From assembly GCF_004216665.1 (NCBI RefSeq), contig NZ_SGWY01000002.1:410685-474684 (forward strand): a stretch of 64,000 nt of DNA. Reading direction: 5' to 3'. Below the pieces are notes generated by a model. That model saw only the letters and a list, made by a program, of their open reading frames with translations. It was not told the DNA's origin and did not search any database. This DNA comes from Agromyces ramosus. GTDB taxonomy: Bacteria > Actinomycetota > Actinomycetes > Actinomycetales > Microbacteriaceae. Each line of letters starts with the position of its first letter. The first letter of the stretch is position 1. Below are positions 1-10,360 of this stretch, piece by piece. The position numbers and the translations under genes are program-made.

Positions 1-459
1 GACCACCACGGCGTCGTCCGAGAGCAGCGGGGCGAGGAGCGCCAGGTCGTGGGCGAGCGCGGGTTCGCCGAGGTCGTAGGGCGGGTCGATGAACACGAGG
101 TCGAAGGTGCCGACGGCGGATTCGAGGTACGACGCGACCGTGCGCATCGCGACGCGGACGCGCGGCCTCGGGCCGCCTCTCGCAGCCCGGGTGATCGCGT
201 CGGCATTGCGGCGGCAGATCTCGGCCGCCGTCTTCGCCCTCTCGACGAGCACGACCTCCGCGGCGCCGCGCGACGCCGCCTCGAGGCCGAGCGCACCCGA
301 GCCGGCGTAGAGGTCGAGTGCCGAGGCGCCATCGATGGCGTCGCGCGCCTCGAGCGCCGAGAAGATCGCCTCACGCACCCGGTCGCTGGTGGGACGCGTG
401 CCGGAGCGCGGCACGGCGAGGGTGAGCGAGCCGGCGAATCCGGCGATGATGCGGGTCAT
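1..459 (-). CDS. rsmD: 16S rRNA (guanine-966-N2)-methyltransferase RsmD, 3' end cut by window
   Basis: Minus-strand gene starting at an ATG read from 459; its 3' end runs off the window. It would methylate G966 of 16S rRNA during 30S assembly, using S-adenosylmethionine. The N-terminus reads MTRIIAGFAGSLTLAVP, followed by the RsmD segment around TRPTSDRVREAIFSAL, the SAM-binding motif LDLYAGSGALGLEAASRGA, and the catalytic N6/N2-MTase motif DPPYDLG near residue 130. These motifs together are specific to the RsmD family. In many actinobacteria rsmD lies close to recG and coaD, and both follow here on the opposite strand. The 78 bp between rsmD and the TPR gene must hold divergent promoters. 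Confidence 0.93.
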   Translation of the reverse strand, partial: MTRIIAGFAGSLTLAVPRSGTRPTSDRVREAIFSALEARDAIDGASALDLYAGSGALGLEAASRGAAEVVLVERAKTAAEICRRNADAITRAARGGPRPRVRVAMRTVASYLESAVGTFDLVFIDPPYDLGEPALAHDLALLAPLLSDDAVVV

Positions 460-537
460 GCTCCCGGCAGCATATCGACGCGGACGTGCGGTGTCATGCC
501 CGCGCGGCGGCGGCGACGGCGCTGCCATGATGGAGGG

Positions 538-1347
538 GTGGATGACTCGACCGACCAGGTGCCCGCCGAACCGTCCCACCACCGGGGGGACGAACAGCAG
601 ATGATCGACCGGCTGTGGGATTTCAGCGATCCCGCAGCGAGCGAGGAGCGGTTCCGCGAGGCCGCCGACGACGATGAGCATCCAGCGCACGTGCGCGCGG
701 TGATGACCACACAGCTCGCACGCGCCCTTGGCATCCAGGGCCGGTTCGCCGAGGCGATCGACGTGCTCGACGGCGTCGTCGCCGCGGGCATCCCGTCCGA
801 CGATTCCGAGCGCGACGTCGCCGAGGTCCGCGCGCGCGTCGACATCGAGCGCGGCCGCATCCTGGCCGCGTCCGACCGGCGGCCGGATTCCGTGCCCGTG
901 CTGACCCGGGCCGTCCGCGAGGCCGCACTGGCGGGTTCGCCGTTCCTCGTGCTCGACGCGCTGCACATGCTCGCCCTGAACGACGAGGGGCACGAGGAGG
1001 AGTGGGCGGCCGAGGGCTTCGACGTGCTCGCCGGCTCCCGCGACCCCCGCGTGCTGCGATGGGGGGTCGCCCTGCACAACAACCTCGGATGGACCATGCA
1101 CGACAGCGGCCGCGCGGAGGCGGCGCTCGCCGAGTTCCAGCAGGCCGTCGAGGCCGCCGACCTGTACGGCACGGCCGAGCAGCAGCACGTGGCCCGCTGG
1201 TCGATCGCCCGATGCCTGCGCACGCTCGGCCGCACCGACGAGGCGCTCGACCTGCAGCGCGAGCTCGCCCGCGCGCGCCCCGACGACCCGTACGTGCAGT
1301 CGGAGCTCGCCGCGCTGACGGCGGAGGAGCCTACGATCGAGGCATGA
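538..1347 (+). CDS. Tetratricopeptide-repeat protein of unknown role
   Basis: The 269-residue product is soluble, with no signal peptide or membrane segment. The second half contains helix-turn-helix pairs of TPR type ([20 protein letters not shown] near residue 180 and [19 protein letters not shown] near 220), so it probably acts as a protein-interaction scaffold. The GTG at 538 is chosen because a CATGAT -10-like hexamer ends 6 nt before it, the same leaderless arrangement seen at several genes here. ATG 601 is an alternative start. The gene ends in an ATGA overlap with recG, so the two are probably translationally coupled. No catalytic motif is visible and the partner is unknown. Confidence 0.75.
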   Translation: MDDSTDQVPAEPSHHRGDEQQMIDRLWDFSDPAASEERFREAADDDEHPAHVRAVMTTQLARALGIQGRFAEAIDVLDGVVAAGIPSDDSERDVAEVRARVDIERGRILAASDRRPDSVPVLTRAVREAALAGSPFLVLDALHMLALNDEGHEEEWAAEGFDVLAGSRDPRVLRWGVALHNNLGWTMHDSGRAEAALAEFQQAVEAADLYGTAEQQHVARWSIARCLRTLGRTDEALDLQRELARARPDDPYVQSELAALTAEEPTIEA

Positions 1348-3548
1348 CGTCCGAAGGAGCGGATGCCGCGGGCACCGGTCGGTTCACCCTCGACACCCGC
1401 CTCTCGGGTGCGCTCGGCGGGCGCACGGCGCAGGCCGTCGAGCGGGCGTTCGGCTATCGCACGGTGGGCGACCTCCTCGGCCACTACCCGCGCAGGTACG
1501 CGCTCCGCGGCGAGCTGACGGCGTTGGCGAGCCTTCCGCTCGACGAGAACGTCACGATCGTGGCGGAGGTGCTCGAGGTGCGCGTACGCGAGATGCGCCA
1601 GCGCCGGGGATCGATCCTCGAGGCGAAGATCTCCGACGGCACCGGCATCCTGACCCTCACGTTCTTCAACCAGAAGTGGCGCGAGAACGACCTCCGGCCC
1701 GGCCGCCGCGGGATCTTCGCCGGCAAGGTGGGCGACTACCGCGGGGCGCGCCAGCTCGCGCATCCCGACTACGAGCTCTTCGACGACTCGGCGCCCATCG
1801 CCGCGGATGCCGCGGCGGCCAAGCGCTGGGCGGAGGCGCCCATCCCGATCTACCCGGCCACGGGCACGCTCGCGAGCTGGCAGCTGGCCAAGGCGATCGC
1901 GCTGCTCCTCGACGGGCTGGGCGACCTCGACGACCCCGTGCCCGACGCGGTCCGGCAGGCGCGGTCGCTGCTCGACCAGCGGCGTGCGCTCGAGGCGATC
2001 CACCGGCCCGAGGCCGAGGCCGACTGGAAGTCGGCCCGGCGCACGCTGCGCTTCACCGAGGCGTTCGTGCTGCAGGCGGCCCTGCTGCTGCGTCGCGCGG
2101 AACTGCGGGCGCACACGACGACCGCGCGGCATCCGTCGGTAGGCGGGCTCCTCGAGCGCTTCGACGCCTCGCTGCACTTCTCGCTCACCGCCGACCAGCA
2201 GGAGGTCGGTGCCGAGATCGCCGACGACCTCGAGCACCCGGTGCCGATGAACCGCCTCGTGCAGGGCGAGGTCGGCTCGGGCAAGACGGTCGTCGCACTG
2301 CGGGCGATGCTCGCCGTGGCCGACTCCGGCGGGCAGTCAGCCCTCCTCGCGCCGACCGAGGTGCTCGCCGCGCAGCACCTCCGTTCCATCGCCCGCCTGC
2401 TCGGCCCCGAGCTGTCGGCATCGGTCGTGCCGACGCTGCTCACCGGCCAGCTCCCGGCCGCCGATCGCCGGAAGGCGCTGCTGCGGGCCGCGGCGGGCCA
2501 GTCGCGCATTGTCGTCGGCACGCACGCGCTCATCGGCGACGCCGTGTCGTTCGCCGACCTCGGGCTCGTGGTCGTCGACGAGCAGCACCGCTTCGGCGTC
2601 GAGCAGCGGGAGGCGCTGCGGCTGAAGGGGCAGCATCCGCCGCACGTGCTCGTGCTCACCGCCACGCCCATCCCGCGCACCGTGGCGATGACCGTCTTCG
2701 GCGACCTCGACGTGTCCACGATCCGCGAGCTCCCCGCGGGCCGCGCCGGCATCGAGTCCCACGTGGTGCCGCTCGCCGACCGTCCCGGTTGGCGTCCGCG
2801 CGTCTGGGAGCGCCTCGCCGAGGAGGTCGAGCTGGGGCGCCAGGGCTTCGTGGTCTGCCCCGCGATCGAGGCGCGCGTCGCCGAGGACGACGGGGAGGCG
2901 CCCGACGGCGAGGCCGAGGCGGACGCCGCGGTGCCCGCGGCATCCGTCGCCTCGGTGCTCGCCGAGCTCGAGGAGCATCCCCGGTTCACCGACAAGCGCG
3001 TCGCTCCCCTGCACGGGCGGATGAGCGCCGACGAGAAGGAGGCGACGATGCGCGCCTTCGCGGCCGGCGAGATCGACGTGCTGGTCGCGACCACGGTGAT
3101 CGAGGTCGGCGTCGACGTGCCGAACGCGAGCGCGATGGTGGTCGTCGACGCCGACCGGTTCGGCGTCTCGCAGCTGCACCAGCTCCGCGGGCGGGTCGGC
3201 CGCGGGAGCGTGCCCGGCCTGTGCCTGCTCGTGACCTCCGCCGAGGCGGGTTCGCTCGCGCGCCAGCGCGTCGAGGCCGTCGCGGCCACGCTCGACGGCT
3301 TCGAGCTCGCCCGGGTCGACCTGGAGCTGCGCCAGGAGGGCGACGTGCTCGGCGCCGTCCAGTCGGGCGGGCGCTCGTCGCTGAAGCTCCTGCGCGTCGC
3401 GCGCGACGGCGACGTGATCGCCGACGCCCGCGAGGTCGCCGCGGAGGTGCTCGCCGCCGACCCCGGCCTCGGGCGCCATGCCGCGCTCGCGGCGGAGGTG
3501 CGCCGACGGCTCGACGCCGAGGCGAGCGGGTACCTGAGCAAGGGCTGA
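1344..3548 (+). CDS. recG: ATP-dependent DNA helicase RecG
   Basis: RecG remodels stalled replication forks and Holliday junctions; this is cytoplasmic DNA repair. The 734-residue protein has an N-terminal OB-fold wedge domain (about residues 60-170), helicase motif I GEVGSGKT near 307, the DEQH box with DEQHRFG near 411, motif [11 protein letters not shown], and motif VI in [10 protein letters not shown] near 620. Length and motif order match the family, which is usually about 700 residues. An acidic Ala/Glu/Asp insertion around residues 510-535 separates two C-terminal helicase segments. The ATG overlaps the preceding TGA. A TACGAT hexamer 6 nt upstream of this ATG suggests a second, leaderless promoter inside the end of the TPR gene. 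Confidence 0.97.
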   Translation: MTSEGADAAGTGRFTLDTRLSGALGGRTAQAVERAFGYRTVGDLLGHYPRRYALRGELTALASLPLDENVTIVAEVLEVRVREMRQRRGSILEAKISDGTGILTLTFFNQKWRENDLRPGRRGIFAGKVGDYRGARQLAHPDYELFDDSAPIAADAAAAKRWAEAPIPIYPATGTLASWQLAKAIALLLDGLGDLDDPVPDAVRQARSLLDQRRALEAIHRPEAEADWKSARRTLRFTEAFVLQAALLLRRAELRAHTTTARHPSVGGLLERFDASLHFSLTADQQEVGAEIADDLEHPVPMNRLVQGEVGSGKTVVALRAMLAVADSGGQSALLAPTEVLAAQHLRSIARLLGPELSASVVPTLLTGQLPAADRRKALLRAAAGQSRIVVGTHALIGDAVSFADLGLVVVDEQHRFGVEQREALRLKGQHPPHVLVLTATPIPRTVAMTVFGDLDVSTIRELPAGRAGIESHVVPLADRPGWRPRVWERLAEEVELGRQGFVVCPAIEARVAEDDGEAPDGEAEADAAVPAASVASVLAELEEHPRFTDKRVAPLHGRMSADEKEATMRAFAAGEIDVLVATTVIEVGVDVPNASAMVVVDADRFGVSQLHQLRGRVGRGSVPGLCLLVTSAEAGSLARQRVEAVAATLDGFELARVDLELRQEGDVLGAVQSGGRSSLKLLRVARDGDVIADAREVAAEVLAADPGLGRHAALAAEVRRRLDAEASGYLSKG

Positions 3549-3598
3549 GACTCTCCGCAAGCCCTTTCACCGCGTCATCCGCGCACTACGCTGGGCGT

Positions 3599-4090
3599 AT
3601 GCAGCGGATCGCCGTCGTCCCAGGATCGTTCGACCCCGTCACGCTCGGCCATCTCGACGTCATCGCACGGGCCGCGGGGCTCTACGACGAGTTGCATGTC
3701 GTGGTGGTGCACAACCCCGACAAGTCCGCGCTCCTGCCCATTGCGCAGCGCGTGTCGCTCATCGAGCGCTCGATCGCCGACGCGGGCATCGAGGGCCGCA
3801 TCGTCGTGGCGTCGTGGAGCATGGGACTGCTCGTCGACTACTGCACGGATGTCGGTGCCTCCGTGCTCGTCAAGGGCATCCGCTCGCAGCTCGACGTCGC
3901 CTACGAGACGCCGATGGCGATCGTGAACCGACATCTGGCGGGCGTCGAGACGGTGTTCCTGCTGCCCGACCCGGCGAACGCGCACGTGTCGAGCTCGCTC
4001 GTGCGGCAGGTCGCGGCGCTCGGCGGCGACGTCGCGCCGTACGTGCCGTTCGTGGTCGCCGACTACCTCCAGGCGGCGATGACCCCATGA
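3599..4090 (+). CDS. coaD: Phosphopantetheine adenylyltransferase
   Basis: CoaD transfers AMP from ATP to 4'-phosphopantetheine to give dephospho-CoA, the penultimate step of coenzyme A synthesis. The 163-residue protein has the nucleotidyltransferase signature [11 protein letters not shown] at residues 8-18 (the TxGH motif), [12 protein letters not shown] near 90, and the C-terminal [15 protein letters not shown] that binds ATP. Its length is normal for the family. The ATG at 3599 lies exactly 6 nt after a TACGCT -10 hexamer, so the mRNA is probably leaderless; no Shine-Dalgarno sequence is present. The stop overlaps the start of the MoxR gene as ATGA. Confidence 0.97.
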   Translation: MQRIAVVPGSFDPVTLGHLDVIARAAGLYDELHVVVVHNPDKSALLPIAQRVSLIERSIADAGIEGRIVVASWSMGLLVDYCTDVGASVLVKGIRSQLDVAYETPMAIVNRHLAGVETVFLLPDPANAHVSSSLVRQVAALGGDVAPYVPFVVADYLQAAMTP

Positions 4091-5118
4091 GCGAGGCGGC
4101 GGTCACGCTGGGCGGCGCAGCCGACGCCGGTCCCGGGCTCGTGATGGGCATCGACGAGGTCGGCTCGCGGGCCGCGACCATCGTGCAGAACGTCGAGACC
4201 GTCATCGCCGGCAAGCGGGAGGCGATCACGGCGGCCCTCACGGTGCTGCTCGCCGAGGGGCACCTCCTCATCGAGGACGTCCCCGGCGTCGGCAAGACGA
4301 TGCTGGCGAAGGCGCTGGCCCGCTCCGTCGACTGCACCGTGAGCCGCATCCAGTTCACGCCCGACCTTCTCCCGAGCGACGTGACGGGCGTGTCGGTGTT
4401 CGACCAGTCGAGCCGGCACTTCGAGTTCAAGCGCGGCCCGGTGTTCGCCAACATCGTGATCGGCGACGAGATCAACCGGGCGAGCCCCAAGACCCAGTCG
4501 GCGCTGCTCGAGTGCATGGAGGAGCGCCAGGTCACGGCCGACGGCACCACCTACGTGCTCGACCAGCCGTTCACCGTCGTCGCGACCCAGAACCCGGTCG
4601 AGATGGAGGGCACGTACCCGCTGCCCGAGGCGCAGCGCGACCGGTTCATGGCGCGCGTCTCGATGGGCTACCCGTCGCCCGCCGACGAGATCGCGATGCT
4701 CTCGACGCGCGAGACGTCGAGCCCGCTCGACCGCCTCGGGGCGGTGGTGTCGCTGGCCGAGCTCCGCGAGATGATCGCGGCCGTGCAGCACGTGTTCACG
4801 TCGCAGCCCGTCAAGGAGTACGCGGTCGAGCTCGCGCGGGCCACGCGCGACGACCGCCAGCTGCGACTCGGGGCGAGTCCGCGCGCCACGCTGCAGCTCA
4901 TCCGCTCGGCGAAGGCCCACGCGGCCATGCACGGGCGCGACTTCGTGCTGCCCGACGATGTCGACGCACTCGCGGTGCCCGTGCTCGCGCACCGGCTCGT
5001 GCCCACCAGTCGTGCGATCGGTGCGCACGACCGCGACAGCGGACCGCTCATCGACGCCATCGTGCGCCGCATCGTGGGGGAGACGCCGATTCCGGTCGGC
5101 AGCGCACGAAGGAGCTGA
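4087..5118 (+). CDS. MoxR-family AAA+ ATPase
   Basis: MoxR ATPases act as chaperones that assemble or mature partner complexes, often ones with von Willebrand A or DUF58 proteins. The 343-residue product shows Walker [16 protein letters not shown] near residues 63-77, Walker B in [19 protein letters not shown], and sensor 1 in [20 protein letters not shown] followed by an RFM arginine region. The fold and length are typical. It starts in an ATGA overlap with coaD and is followed, 2 bp after its stop, by a DUF58 gene and then a transglutaminase-type membrane protein. This three-gene arrangement recurs widely in bacteria, but its substrate here is not known. Confidence 0.93.
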   Translation: MSEAAVTLGGAADAGPGLVMGIDEVGSRAATIVQNVETVIAGKREAITAALTVLLAEGHLLIEDVPGVGKTMLAKALARSVDCTVSRIQFTPDLLPSDVTGVSVFDQSSRHFEFKRGPVFANIVIGDEINRASPKTQSALLECMEERQVTADGTTYVLDQPFTVVATQNPVEMEGTYPLPEAQRDRFMARVSMGYPSPADEIAMLSTRETSSPLDRLGAVVSLAELREMIAAVQHVFTSQPVKEYAVELARATRDDRQLRLGASPRATLQLIRSAKAHAAMHGRDFVLPDDVDALAVPVLAHRLVPTSRAIGAHDRDSGPLIDAIVRRIVGETPIPVGSARRS

Positions 5119-5120
5119 GA

Positions 5121-6515
5121 ATGTCCCGCCCGCGCTCCGCTCGCGTCTCGGCCTGGCCGCGACTGACGAGGCGCGGCGGCACGCTCGTCGCGGTCGGCGT
5201 GCTGCTCCTCGCGGTGTCGCTGTGGTTCGACCTGCGCGACATCCTGCTGCTGGCCTTCGTGGGCATCGCGATGCCCGCCGCTGCCGGCGTCTTCGTGGTG
5301 GTGCGCACCCCGCGCCTCGCCGTGACCCGGGCGTTCGCGCCGCCGGTCGTGCCCGCGGGTGCCTGGACCCGGGTCTCGCTCGTCGTGAAGAACCGCGGGC
5401 GTCGCACCTTCGACGGCGCGCACTGGCGCGACACCGTGCCCGACGGCCTGACGGGCCCGCCCGAGGCGATCCTGCCGGCGATCGGGCCGTACGAGGGCGT
5501 GCTCCCGTCCGGCGACGACACGGTGCGCCTCGAGTACCGGCTCCGGATGCCGCGGCGCGGCGTCGCCTCGATCGGGCCGCTCCGCGTCGGGATCACCGAC
5601 CCGTTCGGCCTCGCCCGGATCGACCGGGACGTGGGCACCGGGCACGAGATCGTCGTCACGCCACGGGTCACGCCGCTCGACGCGGCGCTCGGCAGCGCGG
5701 CGTCCATCGACGGCGTCGTGCACGGCCTGCAGCGCCGCTCCCATCCGAACTCCGACGAGCTGATCGCCCGCGAGTACCGCTACGGCGACCCGCTCCGGCG
5801 GGTGAACTGGGCGGCCACGGCCCGGCGGGGCGAACTGATGGTCCGCGAGGAGGAGCAGCGCGGGGACCCCGAGGCGCGCGTGCTGCTCGACACCACGCTC
5901 GCCGGCCGGCCCCGGGTGTCCTCGCTCCGGCGCGAGCACGACGACGGGCCGAACCTCGCCTTCGAGCTCGGTATCGAGATGGCCGCCTCGATCGGCGTGC
6001 ACCTGCTCGAGAGCGGGTTCCGGGTGCGGTGCACCCAGGTCGCCGACCCCGAGCGGGCGGTCGTCCCCGGAGCCGCGTACGACGGCGGCTATCGCATGCC
6101 GGGCGGCGACCACACCCTCCTCGAGGACCTCGCGCGGCTCGACGAGCCCGCCCGCCTGTCGGTGCACGCCGAGCCCGAGCCCACGGCTTCCGAGGCCAGG
6201 GCGAGGGCGCGCGAGGCCCGGGCGCCCGGCTTCGCGGTGCTCGTCGACCCCGACGAGCAGGACGCGAGCAATCTGATCGCGCTCCGCCCGATGTTCGAGC
6301 CCGCCGTCGTGTTCGCAATGGAGGGAGCGTCGCGACGCGTGCTCGACCTGCTCGAGGAGTCGGACTGGCGCATCATGCGGGTGCGCCGCCCGGCCGAGAT
6401 CGGCGAGGCGTGGGCCGGGATCGCGCTCACGGCGCGCGCGGCGACGGGCGCCGGTGCCCCATCGCGCACGGGTGACGCCGACGACCGGGACGGGACGCCG
6501 ACGGATGCGTCCTGA
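5121..6515 (+). CDS. DUF58 domain protein with two N-terminal membrane helices
   Basis: The 464-residue protein begins with two hydrophobic segments (about residues 22-40 and 45-62) and then an extended extracytoplasmic or cytosolic beta-rich region. The DUF58 core follows, with its hallmark REYRYGDPLRRVNWAATARRG (only its short form is cited here: YRYGDPLRRVNW near residue 225). DUF58 proteins are predicted to carry a VWA-like fold and to work with MoxR ATPases; the neighbouring gene fits that. A potential Shine-Dalgarno GGAG lies 9 nt before the ATG. The 3' end overlaps the transglutaminase gene by 11 bp. The biochemical function is unknown. Confidence 0.9.
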   Translation: MSRPRSARVSAWPRLTRRGGTLVAVGVLLLAVSLWFDLRDILLLAFVGIAMPAAAGVFVVVRTPRLAVTRAFAPPVVPAGAWTRVSLVVKNRGRRTFDGAHWRDTVPDGLTGPPEAILPAIGPYEGVLPSGDDTVRLEYRLRMPRRGVASIGPLRVGITDPFGLARIDRDVGTGHEIVVTPRVTPLDAALGSAASIDGVVHGLQRRSHPNSDELIAREYRYGDPLRRVNWAATARRGELMVREEEQRGDPEARVLLDTTLAGRPRVSSLRREHDDGPNLAFELGIEMAASIGVHLLESGFRVRCTQVADPERAVVPGAAYDGGYRMPGGDHTLLEDLARLDEPARLSVHAEPEPTASEARARAREARAPGFAVLVDPDEQDASNLIALRPMFEPAVVFAMEGASRRVLDLLEESDWRIMRVRRPAEIGEAWAGIALTARAATGAGAPSRTGDADDRDGTPTDAS

Positions 6516-8832
6516 TCCCGTGCCGCTCTCGCGAGTCCAGCGACTCGCGCTCACGTCGGCGTCGTTCCTGTTCCTGGTCATCGCGACGATGGCGCTCGGC
6601 CCGCTGATCTCGGGCAGCGGCTGGTGGTGGCTCTGCGCGTTCATCGCCGCGGGCACCCTGTTCTCGGGACTCGGGTTCCGAGCCATCCGCACGCCGCCCT
6701 CGCTCGTGCCCGTGCTCGAGCTCGTGGTGCTGCTGCTCATGCTCACGCTGCTCTTCGGCGGTGCCACGAGCTTCGCGCTCATCGTGCCGACCCAGGGCAC
6801 GTTCGAGACCTTCGGCGAGCTCATCGTCGGCGCCCAGCGCACGATCGAGCAGCAGGCCGTGCCGGCGATCCCGGTGCCCGCACTGTCCTTCGGCCTCGCG
6901 CTCGGCGTCGGCCTGCTCGCCGTGCTCATCGACATCCTCGTGCAGACGCTGCGCATGCCGGCGCTGGCCGCGGCGCCCGCCCTCGTGCCGATCCTCATCC
7001 CCGGCTTCATCATCGAGGCGGGCGCGGAGCTGCCGACCCTGGTGCTCACGGCCGCCGCCTACCTCCTCCTCCTGCGCATCGACGTGCGCGTGCGTCGGCG
7101 TGCCACGCTCGCGTCCCGTGAGGAGGGCGACCAGGCCGCCACCGTCATCGCCCCGAAGCGGGTGCCCATCGCCTCCACGCTCGGCGCATCGCTGGGCCTC
7201 GCGGCCGTCGGACTGCTCGCGGCCTCGGTGCTGGCGGCCTCGACCCCGAGCATCTCGACGAGCCTCCTGCTGGGCTCGCCCTCGCGGGGCACGCTGTTCG
7301 CGCGTGGCGTGAGCCCGTTCATCGACCTCGGTCGCGACCTGCGCCGCCCCGACGCGCGACCCGCCTTCCACTACCTCGCCCGCGACGGCGATCGGCCGTA
7401 CTTCACGCTCCTCACGCTCGACCGGTTCGAGGGCGAGGTCTGGAGCGCGACCGAGCGCGCCGTCGACGGCGACAACACGGTCGATGCGATGCCGCGCCCC
7501 GATGGCCTCTCGGGCCGCGTCGACACGTCGGAGCATCCGATCGACGTGTTCGTCGACGAGGTCAGCACCACCTGGCTGCCGGTGCCGTACCCCACGAAGC
7601 GCATCGACGGACTCCGCGGCTCGTGGTTCTGGGACGACGGCGCGCTCACCGTGCGCAGCGTCGACACGAACACCGACGGGCAGGAGTATCGCGTCACCCG
7701 CCTCGACGTCGAGCCGACGCCCGCGCAGCTCCGCAGCGCCGACCGCGACCTCTCCGAGGAGCTCGCGGCGTACCTCGCGCTGCCCGAGGAGCTGCCCCAG
7801 GTCATCACCGACACCGCGGCATCCGTCACCTCGGGGGCCCCCTCGCCCTACGACGCGGCGGTCGCGATCCAGGCGTACCTGCGCGGCCCCGACTTCGACT
7901 ACTCCACGCAGGCGCCCGTCGAAGAGGGGTACGACGGCGGCGGGTTCGACGTGATCGCCCAGTTCCTCGAGACGAAGGCCGGGTACTGCGTGCACTTCGC
8001 CTCGACGATGGCGGTGCTGGCCCGCGAGGTCGGCATCCCCGCCCGCATCTCGATCGGCTACACCCAGGGCTCGCCGACCGAGGAGCGCGTCGAGGGCGTG
8101 CAGCGCGTCGAGGTCGACTCGCACGACCTGCACTCCTGGCCCGAGCTGTACTTCGAGGGCGTCGGCTGGGTGCCGTTCGAACCGACGCCCGGACGCGGAC
8201 TCGTGCCCGACTACTCGCGTCCCGGCGCCGGCGAGGAGCAGGGACCGAACGTGCCCGACCCGGCGACCTCCACCCCCGGCGCGAGCGGTCGACCCGAACT
8301 CGACCCCGACCGAGGGCTCGCCGGGCCGAGCGGCGATGCCCTCGCGAACGCCCAGCAGCTGTGGATCCGCGGCGGCGCGACGGTGCTCGTGGTGCTGCTG
8401 CTCCTGCTCCTCCCGGCCGCGTTCCGCACCAGCCAGCGGCTCACGCGACTCGGCCGCGTCCGCCGCGGCGAGCGTGCAGCGGATGCCGCGTGGGACGAGC
8501 TCGTGGCGACCGCCCGCGACCTCGGGGCGGGCGGCGGCGACGCCGAGACCGCGCGGGCGTTCGCGGCCCGGATCTCCGAGCGCGAGGCGTTCGCGGACGA
8601 CGCGGCGGCCCGATCGGCGCTCTTGCGCCTCCGCGACGCGGTGGAGCGCGAACGATACGGGCGAGCGGGCGTGTCGCCCGGTCCGGGGCTCGCCGAGGAC
8701 CTCGTCGCTGCGCGGACCGCGCTGCTGGCCGACGCCCGCGCAGCGGAGCGTGCGAGGGCGGTGCTGATGCCGCGATCGCTCTTCGACCGGGCGCGCAAGG
8801 CGCTCGGCGACCGGCCCGCGGCCGGGGCGTAG
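6505..8832 (+). CDS. TgpA-like transmembrane transglutaminase domain protein
   Basis: The 775-residue product has about six N-terminal membrane helices (residues 15-230), a large external domain, a transglutaminase core and one C-terminal helix near residue 630. The catalytic Cys is C495 in AGYCVHFASTMAVLA and the His is H543 in HSWPELYFEGVGWVPFEPTP, with the third residue expected downstream. This architecture matches TgpA-type proteins that pair with MoxR and DUF58, forming a likely cell-envelope complex. It overlaps the DUF58 gene by 11 bp. Its stop codon TAG supplies the first three bases of the TAGAAT -10 of the next gene. The substrate of the transglutaminase is not established. Confidence 0.92.
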   Translation: MRPDPVPLSRVQRLALTSASFLFLVIATMALGPLISGSGWWWLCAFIAAGTLFSGLGFRAIRTPPSLVPVLELVVLLLMLTLLFGGATSFALIVPTQGTFETFGELIVGAQRTIEQQAVPAIPVPALSFGLALGVGLLAVLIDILVQTLRMPALAAAPALVPILIPGFIIEAGAELPTLVLTAAAYLLLLRIDVRVRRRATLASREEGDQAATVIAPKRVPIASTLGASLGLAAVGLLAASVLAASTPSISTSLLLGSPSRGTLFARGVSPFIDLGRDLRRPDARPAFHYLARDGDRPYFTLLTLDRFEGEVWSATERAVDGDNTVDAMPRPDGLSGRVDTSEHPIDVFVDEVSTTWLPVPYPTKRIDGLRGSWFWDDGALTVRSVDTNTDGQEYRVTRLDVEPTPAQLRSADRDLSEELAAYLALPEELPQVITDTAASVTSGAPSPYDAAVAIQAYLRGPDFDYSTQAPVEEGYDGGGFDVIAQFLETKAGYCVHFASTMAVLAREVGIPARISIGYTQGSPTEERVEGVQRVEVDSHDLHSWPELYFEGVGWVPFEPTPGRGLVPDYSRPGAGEEQGPNVPDPATSTPGASGRPELDPDRGLAGPSGDALANAQQLWIRGGATVLVVLLLLLLPAAFRTSQRLTRLGRVRRGERAADAAWDELVATARDLGAGGGDAETARAFAARISEREAFADDAAARSALLRLRDAVERERYGRAGVSPGPGLAEDLVAARTALLADARAAERARAVLMPRSLFDRARKALGDRPAAGA

Positions 8833-8843
8833 AATCGTCGATC

Positions 8844-9407
8844 GTGGCCATCAAGCATTCCCCGTTCCGCGTGAACGTGCGCGACCTCGTGAACCGTCCC
8901 GGCGAGATGCGCGAGCAGCAGTTCGCGATCCCCGTCGCCGAGCCGATGGGCGAGGGACTCGTCGCACTCAGGGAGGGTTCGGAGCTCGACCTCGACGTGC
9001 GGCTCGAGTCCGTGCACGAGGGCGTCCTCGTGACGGCGGAGGTCGACGCGGTCGCCGAGGGCGAGTGCGGACGCTGCCTCATCGACATCGCCCTGCCCGT
9101 CGAAGTCGAGTTCCAGGAGCTTTTCGCGTATCATTCTGGAGAAGCTTTCGAGTATGAGGTTCAAGACGACCACGTGGATCTTGAATCGCTCATCCGAGAT
9201 GCGGTGGTGCTGTCACTGCCGTTCCAGCCGGTGTGCCGGCCGGACTGCCCAGGTCTCGACCCCGAGACCGGGGTCCGACTGGCTGATCATCCGGAACTCG
9301 TCACCCCTGAGCAACGCGACCCGCGGTGGGCCGCGCTCGCCGGGTTCGAGGCTTCCGAAGACCAAGGCGCGGATGTCGCATCCAGCGCCGACCAGCAGAG
9401 AGATTGA
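8844..9407 (+). CDS. YceD family (DUF177) protein
   Basis: This 187-residue protein belongs to the YceD family, whose gene sits directly before rpmF in most bacteria and has been linked to 23S rRNA maturation in E. coli and plants. Diagnostic features are the Cys pair in [20 protein letters not shown] near residue 75 and the second pair in [13 protein letters not shown] near residue 135, plus the central acidic [15 protein letters not shown]. The GTG at 8844 is 8 nt downstream of a TAGAAT -10 box (8830-8835). No good Shine-Dalgarno is present, so the message may be leaderless or nearly so. The spacing to rpmF is 9 bp. Confidence 0.93.
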   Translation: MAIKHSPFRVNVRDLVNRPGEMREQQFAIPVAEPMGEGLVALREGSELDLDVRLESVHEGVLVTAEVDAVAEGECGRCLIDIALPVEVEFQELFAYHSGEAFEYEVQDDHVDLESLIRDAVVLSLPFQPVCRPDCPGLDPETGVRLADHPELVTPEQRDPRWAALAGFEASEDQGADVASSADQQRD

Positions 9408-9416
9408 GAGAGAGTC

Positions 9417-9620
9417 ATGGCTGTTCCGAAGCGGAAGAAGTCACGGGCCAACACCCACGCGCGCCGTTCGCAGTGGAAGGCCGAGGTCCCCACGCTCGTC
9501 AAGACCGTGGAGAACGGCAAGGTCACCTACAGCCTTCCGCACCGCGCGAAGGTCGTCGAGGACTCCGCGGGCACCCCGCTCTTCCTCGAGTACAAGGGCC
9601 GCAAGGTCGCCGACGTCTAG
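9417..9620 (+). CDS. rpmF: 50S ribosomal protein L32, cysteine-free form
   Basis: A 67-residue basic protein starting [20 protein letters not shown], which is the L32 signature. The zinc-binding Cys pairs found in C+ versions of L32 are absent: there is no Cys at all, so this is the C- form that does not need zinc. The ATG is preceded by GAGAGAGAGTC, a purine-rich stretch that can serve as a weak Shine-Dalgarno. It lies between yceD and rnc, its usual neighbours, and is presumably co-transcribed with yceD. Confidence 0.97.
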   Translation: MAVPKRKKSRANTHARRSQWKAEVPTLVKTVENGKVTYSLPHRAKVVEDSAGTPLFLEYKGRKVADV

Positions 9621-9648
9621 TCGGCACCAACCTGGCTTTCGACCGGTC

Positions 9649-10359
9649 GTGACGCGAACGGAGCAGACGGAGCACGGGGAACGCTCGCTCGTCGACCTGC
9701 AGCAGACGCTGCAGGTCGACATCGATCCCGCCCTGCTCCTTCTCGCGCTCACGCACCGGTCGTTCGCGTACGAGAACGGCGGCATCCCCACCAACGAGCG
9801 CCTCGAGTTCCTCGGCGACTCCATCTTGGGCCAGGCCGTCACGGTCAAGCTCTTCCGCGACCACCCCGACCTCGACGAGGGCGAGCTGGCCAAGCGCCGG
9901 GCGAGCCTCGTGTCGAGTGCGGCACTGGCCGAGGTGGGCCGCTCCATCGGGGTCGGTCCCTACATCCGGCTCGGCCGGGGCGAGACGATGACGGGCGGGT
10001 CCGACAAACCGTCGATCCTCGCGGACACCGTCGAGGCGATCATCGGCGCGGTGTACCTCGACGCCGGCGGCGATGCCGCGACGGAGTTCGTGCTGCGCCT
10101 GGTCGCCCCGCTGCTCGCCGACCCCGAGCGGTTCGGCGCCGCCATGGACCCGAAGACGAGCCTCCAGGAGATCGCCGCGCGGCGCGGCGCTCCGCCGCCG
10201 CTCTACACGGTGACCGAGAGCGGTCCCGACCACAACAAGCACTTCGTCGCCACCGTCTCGGTGGGCGACCTCGTGCAGGCCACCGGCGAGGGCTCGAGCA
10301 AGAAGCAGGCCGAGATGGCCGCCGCGCTCGAGGCCTGGACCGAGCTCAGCGCCCGCTGA
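9649..10359 (+). CDS. rnc: Ribonuclease III
   Basis: RNase III cleaves double-stranded RNA, including the rRNA precursor stems. The 236-residue protein has the catalytic signature [13 protein letters not shown] near residue 45, the second metal-binding cluster [15 protein letters not shown] near 125, and a C-terminal dsRNA-binding domain ending [18 protein letters not shown]. Length and motifs are canonical. The start is a GTG at 9649, only 28 bp after rpmF and immediately after TTTCGACCGGTC. Neighbouring mutM begins 1 bp after the stop, so rpmF-rnc-mutM form one operon. Confidence 0.97.
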   Translation: MTRTEQTEHGERSLVDLQQTLQVDIDPALLLLALTHRSFAYENGGIPTNERLEFLGDSILGQAVTVKLFRDHPDLDEGELAKRRASLVSSAALAEVGRSIGVGPYIRLGRGETMTGGSDKPSILADTVEAIIGAVYLDAGGDAATEFVLRLVAPLLADPERFGAAMDPKTSLQEIAARRGAPPPLYTVTESGPDHNKHFVATVSVGDLVQATGEGSSKKQAEMAAALEAWTELSAR

Positions 10360-10360
10360 C

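Noticed and set aside
456..3541. Long minus-strand frames opposite recG and the TPR gene
   Set aside because: Their translations are Arg/Ala-rich with no motifs, and they mirror third-position GC in recG. They are shadow frames.
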